Source of the DNA: Loxodes magnus
Taxonomy: Eukaryota; Ciliophora; Karyorelictea; Loxodida; Loxodidae
DNA length: 64,000 nt
Direction: 5' to 3'
Assembly: GCA_946699065.1 (NCBI GenBank)
Contig: CAMPDV010000013.1
Location: 1 to 64,000 of the forward strand
In this document: in pieces, positions 26,568-40,056 of the stretch
Layout of the letters: every line of letters begins with the position of its first letter
Numbering within the stretch: position 1 is the first letter of the stretch
The notes under the pieces: model-generated
What the model saw: only the letters and a program-made list of their open reading frames with translations
What the model was told of the DNA's origin: nothing
Database searches by the model: none
Position numbers and translations under genes: made by a program

Positions 26568-27115
26568 TTGCTCAGCGTTTTACACTACCAAAGATTTTCG
26601 GCACGGAATAAATTTTTGATTTCGGGATAAAAAATTTTAAAATTGGAATAAATTTTCAAAAAAAATTCCAAATATAAAAGATTTTTGAGAAAAAAATAGG
26701 AATAAAAAAAGTTTTATATTCAAAATAGAATTTGGAAATCTTTTTTGTTGAAATGGTATTTTTTAAAAATAAAAAACATTTTTTTTGTTAGGAAAATTTT
26801 TTGATTTGAAGAATTTTGAACAAAATTGTTTTGCTTTTGATTTAAAAATATATTTTTGATAATGTAAATTATTTTTGAAATGATAAAAAAAATTGTTGTT
26901 TATGCTTTGGAAAAAATACAATTTTTAAATTTGAACTTCTTTTCGAGTAAATGAAAAAATTCGCTTTTAAAATTTTTAATGCTATAAGAATTTACTTAAA
27001 AGAAAAGGATCTCAAGAAAAAAGGAGATATAATAAAATAAACCATGAAATCGTTAAAATATTATCCTTTTTTCACTCTGAGTTATTCGTTACAAATGATT
27101 TTCGGGTGGATAAAT
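26568..27115 (+). repeat. Paired 45-bp motif downstream of WD40 gene B
   Basis: Equivalent of the pair at 6,399-6,941, at the same spacing: 26,568-26,612 (with GGCACGGAATAAAT) and 27,072-27,115 (with CGGGTGGATAAAT). The rest of 25,870-28,760 holds no recognisable gene. Confidence 0.6.
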
Positions 27116-28762
27116 CCTTTTCTTAAAGGGATAGAATTTTAAAAGATTTGAAAAGTTTTTTAAATGACTTTTAAGAAGTAAATATAAAAAAATAAATGAC
27201 AATTTTAGGAAGAAAAAAAATCAGTAAACATTTTTTTCTATAAGAAGGCTTAAAACTAACTTTTTAATAGATATTGCGAATTTTTTAAAATAACTAATCA
27301 AAAAGAGCTAAAAAATCTCTTTATAAAAATATGATCAATCAAATAGAAAAAATGAGGTACAACACATCTGTAATAATAAATTTTAGGCCAATCTACAAAG
27401 AATCTAGAAAAAGTAATTAAACAAGGACCTAAATAATATATCTAACCTAACTATATAAAATATAGAAAAAAAATTTATTAATCAAGTTTAAAAATATTTT
27501 GCTTTATTATAGTAATTAGAAAAACATTAAAAATCGAAAAGATGAGTAAAAGAATTTTGAAAAGAGCTTACTATGACTAACTATCTGTTTTTAGTTTGCG
27601 AAAAGATGTTAATTTAGAAGAGAAAAATTAGTTTTTAAGAAAAAATTATTATATTAAGTGTTTTTTCTCTTTAAAATTTGTTCTCATTTCGTAATATTAA
27701 AATGAATAACTTTAAAGATAAGCTTTCTGATTTTAAGCAACTTGAATAAATCTACTATGCATATAGAAAATTGATTTTATTTATTAATCTTTTAATTTTA
27801 ATTTCTAATGAAGCTATTTTATTAAAGTTGAAAGCTTTTTTAAAAAATGATTGATTATTTATCATATAAAAGCATTTGTTAGTAAACTATATAAATAATT
27901 TAAATATATGCAAAATTATAAAAATCTTCACATTCTTGTAAATTATCTTATACTTCCATCTAAAATAAGAATAAAATTATATTCTAATATTAAATAATAC
28001 GAATTACCAAAATGAAAGTGTAAATAATTAAGAAATTAATATACCTTCATTGTATCAAAAAAGGTTAAAAGAAAAGCTTTAATCTTTTGTATTAATTAAA
28101 ATAATATACAAAGTGTAATTTAATAACTATTATAATTATATCTATAAAAAATGGCAAATATTTCTTACAATATAAAAAGAAACATATATAGCATAATAAA
28201 AATCCAAAACTTTTTCTAAGATGATAATGCTAATAGTACACAATTTCATAAATAACCTTAAAATTGAGCTATTTTTGTTATATGCTAAATTTTTAGATAA
28301 CTAAATTATAATTTGTAATTTAAGCATTCTTTTAATAAATGATTGATTTAATATACAATATAATATTTTTTAATTTAAGATACTAAATATTCATAAACAT
28401 AATAATATTTAAAGTGTTTATTTAATATGATTTTTAAAAGATTAAGCACTTATTTAAATTTAAAATATCTTATCAAGAAATTAAATTAAAATGTTTTCAT
28501 ATTCATTTTATAATTAAATAGTCATTATTTATTGTTCATTTATCTATTTGATTGATATTTTAAAGATTGTAATTATATTTATTCATAAAATATAATATCA
28601 ACTGAAAATTGCTAGATTATTTAAAGATAAAAACTTTATTCTTAAAAAAATTCTTTTATAAGATAAACAGTAATAAGGTTATATTATAACTTAAAAAAAA
28701 TAATTTTTTCTTGCAAATTGATTTATAAAACAAAACTTATTTTTATGTGAGATTAATTGAAG

Positions 28763-31150
28763 ATGAGCAAGAATTTGAGGAAATATAAAATAAATAGGTT
28801 ATAAGATGCAATAAATCGTCAAAAATACTTAGAATTTTTCCTACAAACTTATCTAGAATTCTTTTAGATAGATTAAGATAATCTTGAAGTTTAATATGAA
28901 TTTATAAAAATAACATCTAATACAATGCTGATTAAACATTAGGATCCTTTATTCCAGACTCAAGTTATAAAAAATATCTCGAGATTTTACTAAGAAATAT
29001 TTAAGCCTAAAAGAGCTAACTCAGTATATAAGAAGCATACATTATATTTCTGGAAGAATAAACAAATAAGTAACTAATATTCATGAAAAAGTAAAACGAC
29101 ATTTTGAATGACTTCAAGTCTAATTTGTGAAAGTTTGAAAAAAAAAGCAAAAAAGAAACTTTTATTTCTAAATGGAGATGCTAAAGAAATATTTTCACAT
29201 ACTAAGAAAATTAAAAAGCCTAAAATAATAAATTAAATGAACTTTAATTAAGAAATCAAAAATAAATCCATTGAGTCATGGAAGAATTTATTTTTAACAA
29301 AAATTTTAATTTAACTAAATAATATAATTCACAGTAAATAAAAAATAGATAAAATATAAGATAGTATTTAGGAAATTAAAGATTATCAACTCTCATATTT
29401 ATAAGGATTTTATCTTTTTACCATACAAGAAATTATAAAGAAATTAAGAATGGAAAATCAGCTGATTCAGACAGAATAAAAAGTGAACTTCTGAAATATG
29501 GTGGAAAATATTTGATAATAATTCTTCACTCTTTTCTGAATAATTTGTTAAGATTTGGAAGAATCCCTTAGGAATTAAATACATTGGCGATAATTTCAAT
29601 ATTAAAAAAGGAATCAAAGATGACTGGAAAAACTGACTACCTGTTTCTCTTATTAATATTATTATAAAAATATATGATAAAGCTTTAACAAAAAGACTAT
29701 ACAATCTGATTTATTAGAGAAATTTGATTAGTTCTTCATAAATGGGATTTATGAAAAATAGATAAACAACTTAACAAATTTGAATAATATAACAAATAGG
29801 TGTTAACTATCGGAAACGTGTTAAAGGTAAGCATTTTTACATAAACTCAATTAAAGATAAAATTTATCGAATCTGAATGCATCTAAATTTTAAAGAAACA
29901 TTATAAATAATAAAATTTAAATTTATGATTAGATAATTAACCAATTATTTAAAGGGAAAAAGTATCATATTTAGATGTAATGCTACATTAGAAGAAGAAT
30001 TTTAATTCTCATTGTATAGAAGTCGCGTTCAAGTATTTAGTTGCAATGAAAAAGCTGTTTTTTTAACTTATGAGATATAAGAATGTAATTTTTTGGCATT
30101 TTAAAACTTTATGCAAACTTTTTACATTACCTAAAGCAGAATATGGAGAGAACTAGTACCATGGTGTATTCAAAAAGGAATAACTGGAGTTTTGAATAGA
30201 ATTGAACCAAGTATGAGAATGATTTAAAGAAAAGCATTTTAAGTAGCAACTTCAACATTAATAAGCTATGTTTCATAGATTTAAACTGGTTATCTTTCAA
30301 ATACATTATGGCAATAAAGTTTTTTAAATTCTATTATAAAATGAAATAAGAAAGTATTTATTTTTCAACATCGACAATAGGCTCTCTTTTCATTACCAAC
30401 TGAAAAAAAGGATTTCAATGCTATGATCAAGTTTACCAATTATCAGACCTCTATAGTATCGACCTGTAGAATTCCAATATTAGTACAAATTAAAAAATTT
30501 TTACTAAATATATAAGAGACAAAATAAAATAATATTTCTATAATACAGCTACTCAAAAGTTTAAGAGAATGAAAAAAGTTAAAATATATATTAAGCAGTT
30601 TCGTATCTTAACCAATTTCTAGTAATTAATTACACTAAGTTGAACAAATAATTTAGACAAGAAATTATCAGTATATATAAACTTAGAACCCAATCTTATA
30701 ATTTTCGAAAATATCTTTAAGATCGTCATTATCCTATTGATAATCCCTACTGCATGCGTTGAGAGCATAATACATTTGAGCACATTTTTAAATGCATATA
30801 TTATTCTAATATAAGAGATTGACTATCGTAAAAGATTGAGAATTATGACTTAAGATACCTTATATTATATGATTAAGGACTTATAAACTCCCTTCCAAAG
30901 TCTTATTTGGGATATTTAGATTTATAAATAAAAGTATTTCACAAGAAACTTTTGTCAAGAAGATTAGAATTATTAGAAATGGAAAAAGCAAAAAGGGAGA
31001 AATAAAAGATGAGACTATAACAAGAGTAATTTAAAATTGATAAGTTCAAGATTATATTAAAAAGCATTAAAAACATTTACTAATGTCTATAATTGAAGGA
31101 AGCAATTCATGCAGTTATAGATGTCAAAAAACTCTCTTAATTTAAAATTT
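28763..31150 (+). mobile_element. Degraded LINE (non-LTR retrotransposon), reverse transcriptase with internal deletion
   Basis: The frame starts MSKNLRKYKINRL. With frameshifts it reads the linker (INRLQDAINRQKYLEFF), the RT entry block (KNGKSADSDRIKSELLKYGG, about 29,445), the NWLPVSL motif (about 29,630; Trp is TGA), then SSSQMGF. About 370 bases carrying the catalytic RT motifs are missing at about 29,826, joined at GTAAG, which occurs at both deletion ends in copy C. The thumb region (ELVPWCIQKGITGVLNRIE) follows. At the C-terminus a Cys/His knuckle survives as C-x2-W-x7-H-x4-C (30,751 onward), where TGA replaces the second Cys. The last residues (SIIEGSNS) match the LINE at 49.6 kb. Not autonomous. 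Confidence 0.8.
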
Positions 31151-31299
31151 AAATAAACAGTTTCATACAATAACTCTTTTATTAAAGTGAAATATTATTA
31201 CTAAATAGCTTTAATTTATACCATTCATTTTTATAAATAAATATTAAAATTTAAGTTCTAAAAACTAATTAATCTGCTAATGAAATCATTTAAAGAAAT

Positions 31300-33300
31300 T
31301 TTTATTTAACTATAATTAATAAAAGATGGAGAATATAAAGGAAGAAATATTTAAAAGGAATTTTAGTTTTAAGTAAACTAAAGGAAACTTTAGCTTTATT
31401 ATTTTAATAGTATAAAATTCTAAATGATAGCAAAATATAGTTTAAAAATAATCCTTTATAATAGTAAGATATTAATATTAAAAATACTATATCAAAAATC
31501 TAAAATAATTAAATAATTATATGCTTAGCTAGAATTAATTATCTTTGTATCAATTTAAAATTAATAAAGAGGAAGATTTTCATAATTTTAATATGAGTTT
31601 TAAATAATTGGTTAACAATAAGCATTTGATTACTAGATTATAAAAATATAAAAGTTCTCATTTAATAATTAATGTCTACAATAATTAAAACAATAATTAG
31701 TAAATTAAAAAATAAATATAGTTAAACATATCTTTAGAGATAACTGTATAAAATAAAATTAATAAAGAATTATCAATAATTATAAATTTAATGAATGTTA
31801 ATTTTTAGTTCTAAGTAATATAAGTAATTATAATAATAATCTTAACTAACTTTTATTATATTTTAAAATTAAGTATAAATTATCAATAATTATAAATTTA
31901 ATTAAACTTATTATAATTATGTAAAATTAATTATTTTATAATTGTCAGTTTAAATAAATTTAAATATAAGCCATTATTATTAATTTGCTAATAAAAGAAA
32001 ATTATATTTACATAAAATATTTAACTATAATTAAATTACTTTATTTCTTTTATTTAAAAACATATTTTAACTAAAACTATCCTTTAATATTATAAATGTT
32101 AAAAAATTTTATTTATCCTATCATTTTTATTATTTATATATATATAAACAATTATATTAGAAAATTCCCATATTTTAGCTTAAAAATAATTAAAATAAAT
32201 GATAATTATTAAAATAATTTATTTTAATTTTTAAATTAATAGTTAAAAAATCTTATTTACTATTTAAAAATTTAAATAATAAGTCTTAATAATAAACTAT
32301 AAGAGATGAAATATTTTAAATATTGAGACATAATTGTATAATTGGTGGCCTTTAACCAGGCAAATTACGCTAAATTTAAAAGTTTCTATATTTCATTCAT
32401 GGTTCTCTTTCACTCTCATCTTGATAAAGAATTTTTCAGCTAATTAAATCTGTTTATGGGTTTTTAATATAATCTATTTTCTATTCACTCTAGTTCTTAA
32501 AATCTGTAATGATCTTCTAAATATTATTGATGAAATATTTTTATGTACTTATCTAATTTAATTATCTTATCTTTTTAAACTATTTATTAATATAGTTTTA
32601 GTCATATAAAACAAGTTTTTTACAATATTTTCATTAATTATTTTAAGCTTATTAAAAATTTTTAAAATATCTGTAAAAAAGATTACGCTTGAAAATGTGC
32701 TCAAATGTATCAAATTCCTATCTACTTTAGCAAAGTTTATTAAATCGAATTTGATATATCGATGATTCAGTTCATATTAAAAATTAAATGCATAAGTAAT
32801 TAATTTTTAGATGGAAATAGTTTCTTAAAGGATGTCTCTTGTATTTAGCATATATTATTAAAGAGAAAACTTTTTATATATTTTTTATTAAATCATCAAA
32901 TCATTTTACTGTTGACATGACTGCATTCTTTAAAGGCATTCTTAGAATAAACATTTTTATTTAAATATTGTTATGCTTATTAAACTCTTTGAATCATCAA
33001 TTATAATATCTATTTGCACATATTCATAAGTAAGCAAGGTTTTGATTATCTTGACAACTCTTAATTTTTAATAAATATTTATCTTACTTCAGATTTATTT
33101 CTTTGCTCTGATTTTGAGAATAAAGATTATATGTTGTAATTTTTATCTTTTTACTAATAGAATTATTTTTGTTAAATTGGAGCTAGCATTGCTGATATTA
33201 TAATGAAAGGTAAAATTCAACTAATATTCTAACACTAGTGCAATATTTTATAATATAAATCTTTCTCTTACACATGTTTTTCTTTTTGTTAAAATACTAT
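31300..33300. repeat. Unassigned AT-rich repeat (partner 46,320-49,620)
   Basis: Collinear with 46,320-49,620 apart from two insertions in the partner. The minus strand between about 32,650 and 33,130 has a protein-like reading (SLFSKSEQRNKSEV, SKPCLLMNMCKQ), but one-base indels separate the two copies there, so at least one is non-functional. I name no product. Confidence 0.6.
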
Positions 33301-33419
33301 TTTAGGAAATAATAGTATGTTACATTATAGTAAAGCAAATAATTAAAGTAACGGGTTATTAAGGAGGAACTTTGAAGCAAACATTTTAAATTTCTAAATT
33401 TTAATTTTAGAAGTACCCT

Positions 33420-34150
33420 TAAACTATTGGTTCTTTTTCTTATTTAAGAAATAGAAATAATTTTAGTAGAGGTTTGATATTAATAGGAATAAAGTAAATG
33501 GTATTTAGTTTTTTTTAGTTGTTAATAATCTAATAACTAGGTATGGGTTTGGATTTAGTAGAAGTAAAATAGGTTATAGTTTTTGTTATAATAGTAGAAT
33601 GTAATATTTGTATGTTAAATAATAAATAGATATTATATAAGTTATTAAAGAATTAAGGAATAAGAAGTAATTTGAAATTAGTTATTTAGGTTTGTTAGTA
33701 AAAATATGTAAATAGTATATTTGATAGTAGTAATAGTAGTTTTGATAGTTACTGTTGATATAGTTAAATGTTATTTAAATAATGTTAAATGACTATGAAT
33801 TGATAAATAAATAATTAGTATATTTAATTTAAAAATAATAAAATTAATTAATTAAATTATTATTTTATCAAAAAAGATTAATTTAAATTAGTCATCAAAA
33901 ATATAAAAGCATTATAAGGGATTATACTACTAATATTTTAAAACTATAAACATTATTATTCAAAATCAATATAATCATTAAATCATTAGTCTATTATTCA
34001 TTAACTACTTTAAGTCAAAATACTAACTAATCATTTTATCCTTTTTATCATTTATTAAATAATCCTAATTTACTTTAAATATTCAAAAATTATCACTAAA
34101 TCATATTCAATTTATTAAAAAGCCTAATTTAAAACTTTCATAATCAAGGA
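33420..34150. other. Sharp strand-composition switch
   Basis: From about 33,420 to 33,790 the plus strand is rich in G and T with almost no C. From about 33,900 to 34,150 it is rich in C and A with few G. No gene is recognised on either side. The cause could be opposite transcription or replication-linked bias. Confidence 0.45.
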
Positions 34151-36220
34151 ATCCCTTTTAGAATATTTAACTATATATTAATCAAAGTATTTTAAATCTA
34201 TTTTATTTATTAAACTTAAATAACTAATTTTATATTATATTTTTATTACATTTTAGCTAGTTTATACTAAATCAAATAATTAAACTTTGTGGTATAAGAA
34301 TTAATTATTTAATAATAATAAAACTTTAGAAATTATTTTTTACTTAATAGATTCATTAATATACTATAAATATTATCTCTTTTAATTTCAACTTTTTTCT
34401 TTTAGAATTTATTAAGTTTTAGATATCTTTATCGCTCTATTTATTAAATTAAGATAACCTATTAATTTTAGAATTTAAAGTCACTGGACTTATACATTTG
34501 AATCTTTTTAGTGCAAAATTATTTCATATGAGTATCTATAAGGATGTTTTTTTTAAAAACAGCAAACTTAGTCCTTTTAGTAGTTGCTATAAACTTGAAA
34601 TCATAAATTTTGCAATTTAAGGCATATACTATTTAAAATGCTCTAATATTTTTTAAAATATTTTCAAATTAAATAACATTTATTTAACTAAGATTCTGGT
34701 CTAAAAATAAATTTCTAAAAAAAGATTTAAATAATCTTAGAATATTTCCTGCCAGTTTATATACAGTCATGATATTTTTAACTTCTTAAAAAGTAAAAAA
34801 GTTTAATTTTTAATATAGTTAAAAATAAACATATCTTTATGGCCCGCTTTATTTTGATATAGAATGTAACTATTACGATGTGTGAATTATTAGTAAATTA
34901 ATTTGTAAAAACTGGTTCAAATAGATACAATTTAGTTTTGAAAAATATGGGAATATACTTGAGTAATGAAAATCAGTCGTAAAAGAATCTAAAAGAATAT
35001 GATAAATATTATAAATGACACAATTTAATAATAAAATTATTACGAAGAAAAATGTATTGAAACAATCAAATAATAAATATAAAATTTAACTATTAAAAAT
35101 ATTTAGAATCTAATAATAAAAATTATAAATAAATATGCATAAACAATAAAAATAATAAGAAATTAAAATGCTATAAATGTAGTGTTAAAGAATTATATAA
35201 ATTTAACTATTTGATTTATAATTATTATTAAAATAGCAATATTTATTTCTATATATAACTTAAAATTATTTAAAACTATGCTTAAAATGTTTAAAATTAA
35301 GAAAATTATTTTTTAAGCTATTTAAATATATTAAATAAGTTTAATTATATTTTTTAAATAGGATACATAAATTTTATACTTTCTTTTATTTCTAATTATA
35401 TCTTAAAATAATATTATATTTTTATTACATTTTTAATCATTTTACAAATTAAATATTTTAAATTTGATATCTAAATTTTTTTTAATTTATAAAGATTTTG
35501 CTAAACTAAAGTTATATGAAAAATTAATTAAAGCTGCTTTATAAATATAAAAATATATTATTTTAATATATAATAAGAAATTAAATATTTTTATAATAGA
35601 TAAAAAGAATCCATTCATGATGTAAAATTGATTATTATATTCTTTATTTACTTTATAATTTCTTTGCTTAAATTTATTATCTATAAAATACATTTTTTTA
35701 CAATGCAAAGGCTTTAAAATGCTAGTCTCATTTTTTTAATTTTTATATATATTTGAAATTATGATAACCGCTTGCTATAATATAATTAGAAAGAAATTAT
35801 CTTCGATAAAAGTATAAATATTACTTATCAACTTGATAGAGTTTTTAATTGATTCAAAAAGAGATTTTTATAATTAGTTTCGTAGAAAATGTTTAAAAAA
35901 TAATTTTTAATAGAAAGGGATATTTTAAACTAAAAATAAGAAGGGATATATACTCTATTGATATAATTAATTTTATAAATAAATAATTTTTTCTTATGTA
36001 ATTTTAATTATCTATTTTAAGTAAAAAAATAGCATTTTCCAATCTCTTAAACCTAGAATTTGAAAGCTTTTATTTTAATTATAAATTAGATACAATTGCA
36101 TTAATTATTAAATACTAATCATTATTAATTATTTTTCTATGAAATTAAATTTATAAAAATAATAAATATAAGATATATAAATAAATTATAAATACTATTA
36201 TAAATAAATAAATTTTATTA
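34150..36220. other. AT-rich stretch, nothing recognised
   Basis: Long A/T runs; no motif, copy or structure that I can support. The short open reading frame at 35,487-35,708 is Tyr/Phe/Asn-rich and looks like chance. Confidence 0.5.
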
Positions 36221-36257
36221 TAGAGCGCGTAGCACTCTCATTGGTGCGCAGCTCTTT
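36221..36257 (+). promoter_or_regulatory. GC-rich hairpin upstream of RNA locus, copy 1
   Basis: TAGAGCGCGTAGCACTC... to GCGCAGCTCTTT can fold GAGCGCG against CGC(A)GCTC. A shorter version, TAGAGCGCGCAGCTCTTT, lies at 47,999-48,016, also upstream of a GC-rich structured locus. Shared position suggests a promoter or leader element; this is inferred from two cases only. Confidence 0.45.
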
Positions 36258-36411
36258 AAAAAAAATGTTTCATACTGACAAGAATGTTTGTTACTGATAA
36301 AATTATCAGATACTGGTAGATCTTGTACAATACTGGTATAATTATTCAGTAATGATAAAAATGTTCAATACTGATATAATTTTAGAATACTCGTAATCTT
36401 TAATACTTGCT

Positions 36412-36700
36412 GGAGGTCCAAGGACATGGCAGGATTGTGTCTCATTGCATCACCAAAGCAGAGGACGACATGTGTCAATTATGGGTACTTAAATTCCCCA
36501 CCTCTGAAGCTCGCAATATTATTTCTTTTTCGTTCCAGTATTAAAAATAAACGAAACCAAGTCAAGCCAACGTCGAAGGTCTAAGGATCTTATGTCTCGA
36601 GGCCAAACCAAAGCAGAGGAAGACATAAAGTCGATTATGGGTACTTAACTTCCCCAACCTCTGATGAAGATGACCTTGTTGTTCACCTTCGAACAACTAT
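36412..36700 (+). ncRNA. Candidate structured RNA with tandem duplicated module
   Basis: A GC-rich island with two related modules about 155 bases apart. Each module is closed by CAGAGG...CCTCTG (36,459-36,464 with 36,501-36,506; 36,614-36,619 with 36,658-36,663). Inside each are a small GAC...GTC hairpin, whose loop and stem bases differ, and ATTATGGGTACTTAA...TTCCCC, which can form GGG-CCC. Both modules follow an AGGTC element (GGAGGTCCAAGGA, GAAGGTCTAAGGA). Upstream (36,265-36,400) is a run of diverged ATACTGATATAATT units. An open reading frame from an ATG at 36,426 also crosses both modules, so a repeat protein cannot be excluded, but kept pairing favours RNA. Confidence 0.5.
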
Positions 36701-36719
36701 GGCGGTTTTAAAAAAATAT

Positions 36720-38620
36720 TATAATAATATTATTTTCACTAATAATTAATAACTATAAATGAGTAAATTTTTATAAAATTTAATTACCAGAAATATTTTA
36801 ATTAAAATATTTAAATAATATTAAATTTTAAATAAGCAAGAATGATATTCAAATTTACTATCATTTATATTTTATTTTTTTAATGGAAATTTATCAAAAA
36901 ATTTAATCTTATTTTATTTGTATATCTATTGTTCTTAGACAATCAGTAACTCTCCTTTTAAAAAAATGCTCCTAATTTCATTATTTTTAATTTATAGGCA
37001 TATTTTAATCAATAAAATAAAAAAATAAATAAGCTTTTATTCAAAATTTTAATTAATTTTGCTACTTTACTTAATATTTAAAGTTAGAATGTTAATATTT
37101 AAATAATTAAATTATTCTAAAAAAATGAAGATGGATTTCATATTAAGTTTAGAAAATAAAAAATTAAATAATTCTTACTTATTTATTCAAATATTGAAAA
37201 GTTTCCATTTAAGAAAAAGTTAAAATTTTAGATTAGTAAAATAATTAGTACTTGTACCATATATATATCCATAATAGATGAAAAATAGTAAAAATAAACT
37301 AATAGGCTGATTATAAAAATCTGAGATTTAGAGAATTTTTTAACATTTTTAGCATTTTTAATTTTTTATATTTTGAAATTGAAAATTTCTAAGAATAATT
37401 ATTTTTATGTTGAATTACTTTATTTAAAAAGTCAATCGTCGCTAGATTAATAAAATTTTATATTCTTTAATATTTATCTTTTTCTCAAATATTGTTAAAT
37501 ATAAAATTTTAAATTATAATTTTTATTTTAAATTAATTTATTTATACTTTATTTTTTCTTTTAGTAATTCTTTTAAATAATTTAATAAAGTTGATACTAT
37601 CAATTAAATAATTAGTAAATTTTATATTCATTTTTTATAGAAAAAATTAATTTCTTAAGTTTTCTTTATAATTTTTCATTTAACTTTTAAAAATATTTTA
37701 CTACATTTCCAAGGCTAAACTAGAGATTACATAATTTATTATATGTTTTATCTAAACATTAATAAAATATTTAAAATATTTATTTATAATATCATTTAGA
37801 ATTATATATTTTTTTAATATTTTTTAAATTATATTTAATTAATTATTTTACATTTACTTTGGTTTTTTATAAAATATTTAGAGATTTTATATAATAAAAT
37901 ATTTTAAATTTTTATTAAGCAAATAGAAAAATATTAATTTTCCTTATTTTAATTTAAAATATTATTCTTCATTAATAAGAAATGCAATCACAGTTTTATT
38001 AAATATTTTATCTAGAGGATAAGAAAATTTCTTATTAGTCTCTAATTAAACCTATCTTTAACTAGTTAAAGTACTTAGAATATTTGCAAGTACAGTTAAA
38101 TTAAAATGAATTTTCTTTTAAGTTTTTATGAATTATTATTACTAAATGAGTTAGTAAAGGAGGCTATAATATATTAAACACTTGATTTAAAGATAAATAG
38201 AGGATTTTAGATATATAAATAAATGACTCTATAGAAGATTTAAGCTAGCTTTTCTTTATTTAATTATATAAAAGAATAATGTTTTCTTTTGATTATTTAT
38301 TTTAGTACATATAATTACCTAAATGTTTTATAGAACTAGTATCATTAATACTTTCAATTTAATATATTCTTATACTCACTAAAAATTATAAACTTAGATA
38401 AATTAAGACTAAATATTTTACAAAATGTATCTTTTTATCAGTTTTCCAAGCAAAAGTTAATTACAAAAGATAGTTAAAAAAAGGAATATATAAATATAAT
38501 TTAAATTTAGGAAAATTATAAATAATCTAAAATTCAAACTTATTTTAATGCCTAAGTTTCAAATAATTCTATAACTATCTATATCATCTTTTTAGGTTTA
38601 AATCTTTTGTAATGTATAAG
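36720..38620. other. AT-rich stretch, nothing recognised
   Basis: No coding frame, copy or structured motif that I can support. Confidence 0.5.
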
Positions 38621-40056
38621 ATTAATAAATGATGATGTGCTATAAAGCAAAACACGAAGAATTGTTTATTAGGAACAGAAAGATATAGAATAATAGTAGA
38701 TTAATAAAATGTATTAAGAGTAAATAATAATTTATAAGATTAGTTTTAAATAGCTTATATTAGCTAATATAATACTTATATTATCACATGATTATTACAA
38801 AGAAACATATTATGTTAAGTTTAATCTTTCTATTAATTCAGAAAATAATAATAGAATATATTAAAAATATGCTTTCTTTCTTAAAAAAGCTAATAATTTT
38901 CTTAATATCAAACAACTTATTTTAAGAAAGAGAGTATTAATAGTGTTAGCAATATAATTTAGACTTATATAGAATAATATATCTAAGTTTTTATCTTTAA
39001 ATATTCTAGAATAATTTAGGTATTATTAATTTGAAATGATAATTACAAAAATAACACAAATAATAAATATAATATTAGTTTGCTATGAAAGAGAAAGCTA
39101 CCTAAATATATTAATTATAACTAATCTAATATCTTTATTAATTAAAGAGAAAATTTAAATTAATAATTAATAAAGCTAAAAGGATAAAATTTTAAGTATT
39201 TTAGTAGACATAATTAAGCATATTAAAGCTTATTTTAATAATAAAGATAAATATTACTATTTAATAATTGTAAGATAAAATCAGTGATCAATCTTTTCTA
39301 GTTAGTTTAAATATTTACTTTCTACTACTTCTATTTATTACATTTATATATTTTGCTTAGATCCAATATTATTATTAATAAATTATATTATTTTATTATT
39401 TTAAGAGAGACCTTTATAAATAAAAAGTTTTAATGAAATAGTAGTAAGAAAGTAGACAATTAAAAGATACTATCTTATAAATTCTAAAAATAATTTGCTT
39501 TAAATAATTTGATGTTTTTTAATATTTATTCAAACTAATTATAAGAAACTTATTTAATTTCATTTTTTTAATTAGTAAATAGCTTAAAGAGCTCACTTTT
39601 TTGATTAAATGTAAGTGAAAAGCAATAATTAATAACAGTAGATTTAAAAAAATTGTAATATTTTATTTATCATTTAAAAGGGTCTACAACGAAATAAAAT
39701 TTTCTTATTAAGAGTCTTTGATTTAAAATACAAATAAGTAGTAATTAAATAAATGAATATTAAATTTCTTATAATAAGGATATAATTCTTCGTTATAAAC
39801 TTTTGATATAATAATTTATCCTTTTATTTAAAAGTAAAAAGAAATAAAATAATTAAAATTGTAAAAGTTTGTACACTATTAGTTTAATATCTTGTCTTTT
39901 TTTAAGACAAAAATAGAAAAATCAATGTTTAAGAAATAAGATACTTATAAGTATGCTTAATAAATAATTTAATTGTTTAATTGTATTGAAATTGAGTCAG
40001 TTAAAAATTGAGTTATTTTAATTAAATATTTATAGAAGTAAGTTATAAAAATTAAA

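Larger units (their letters stand above)
23474..33300 (+). repeat. WD40 block B plus LINE and distal repeat
   Basis: Second copy of the WD40 unit, same orientation as A. It continues past the point where A stops into a LINE remnant (28.8-31.1 kb) and an unassigned AT-rich segment (31.3-33.3 kb). All of this is collinear with block C (38,625-49,620), so B and C are a roughly 10-kb segmental duplication. B lacks two insertions found in C, and each copy carries deletions the other lacks. Confidence 0.85.
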
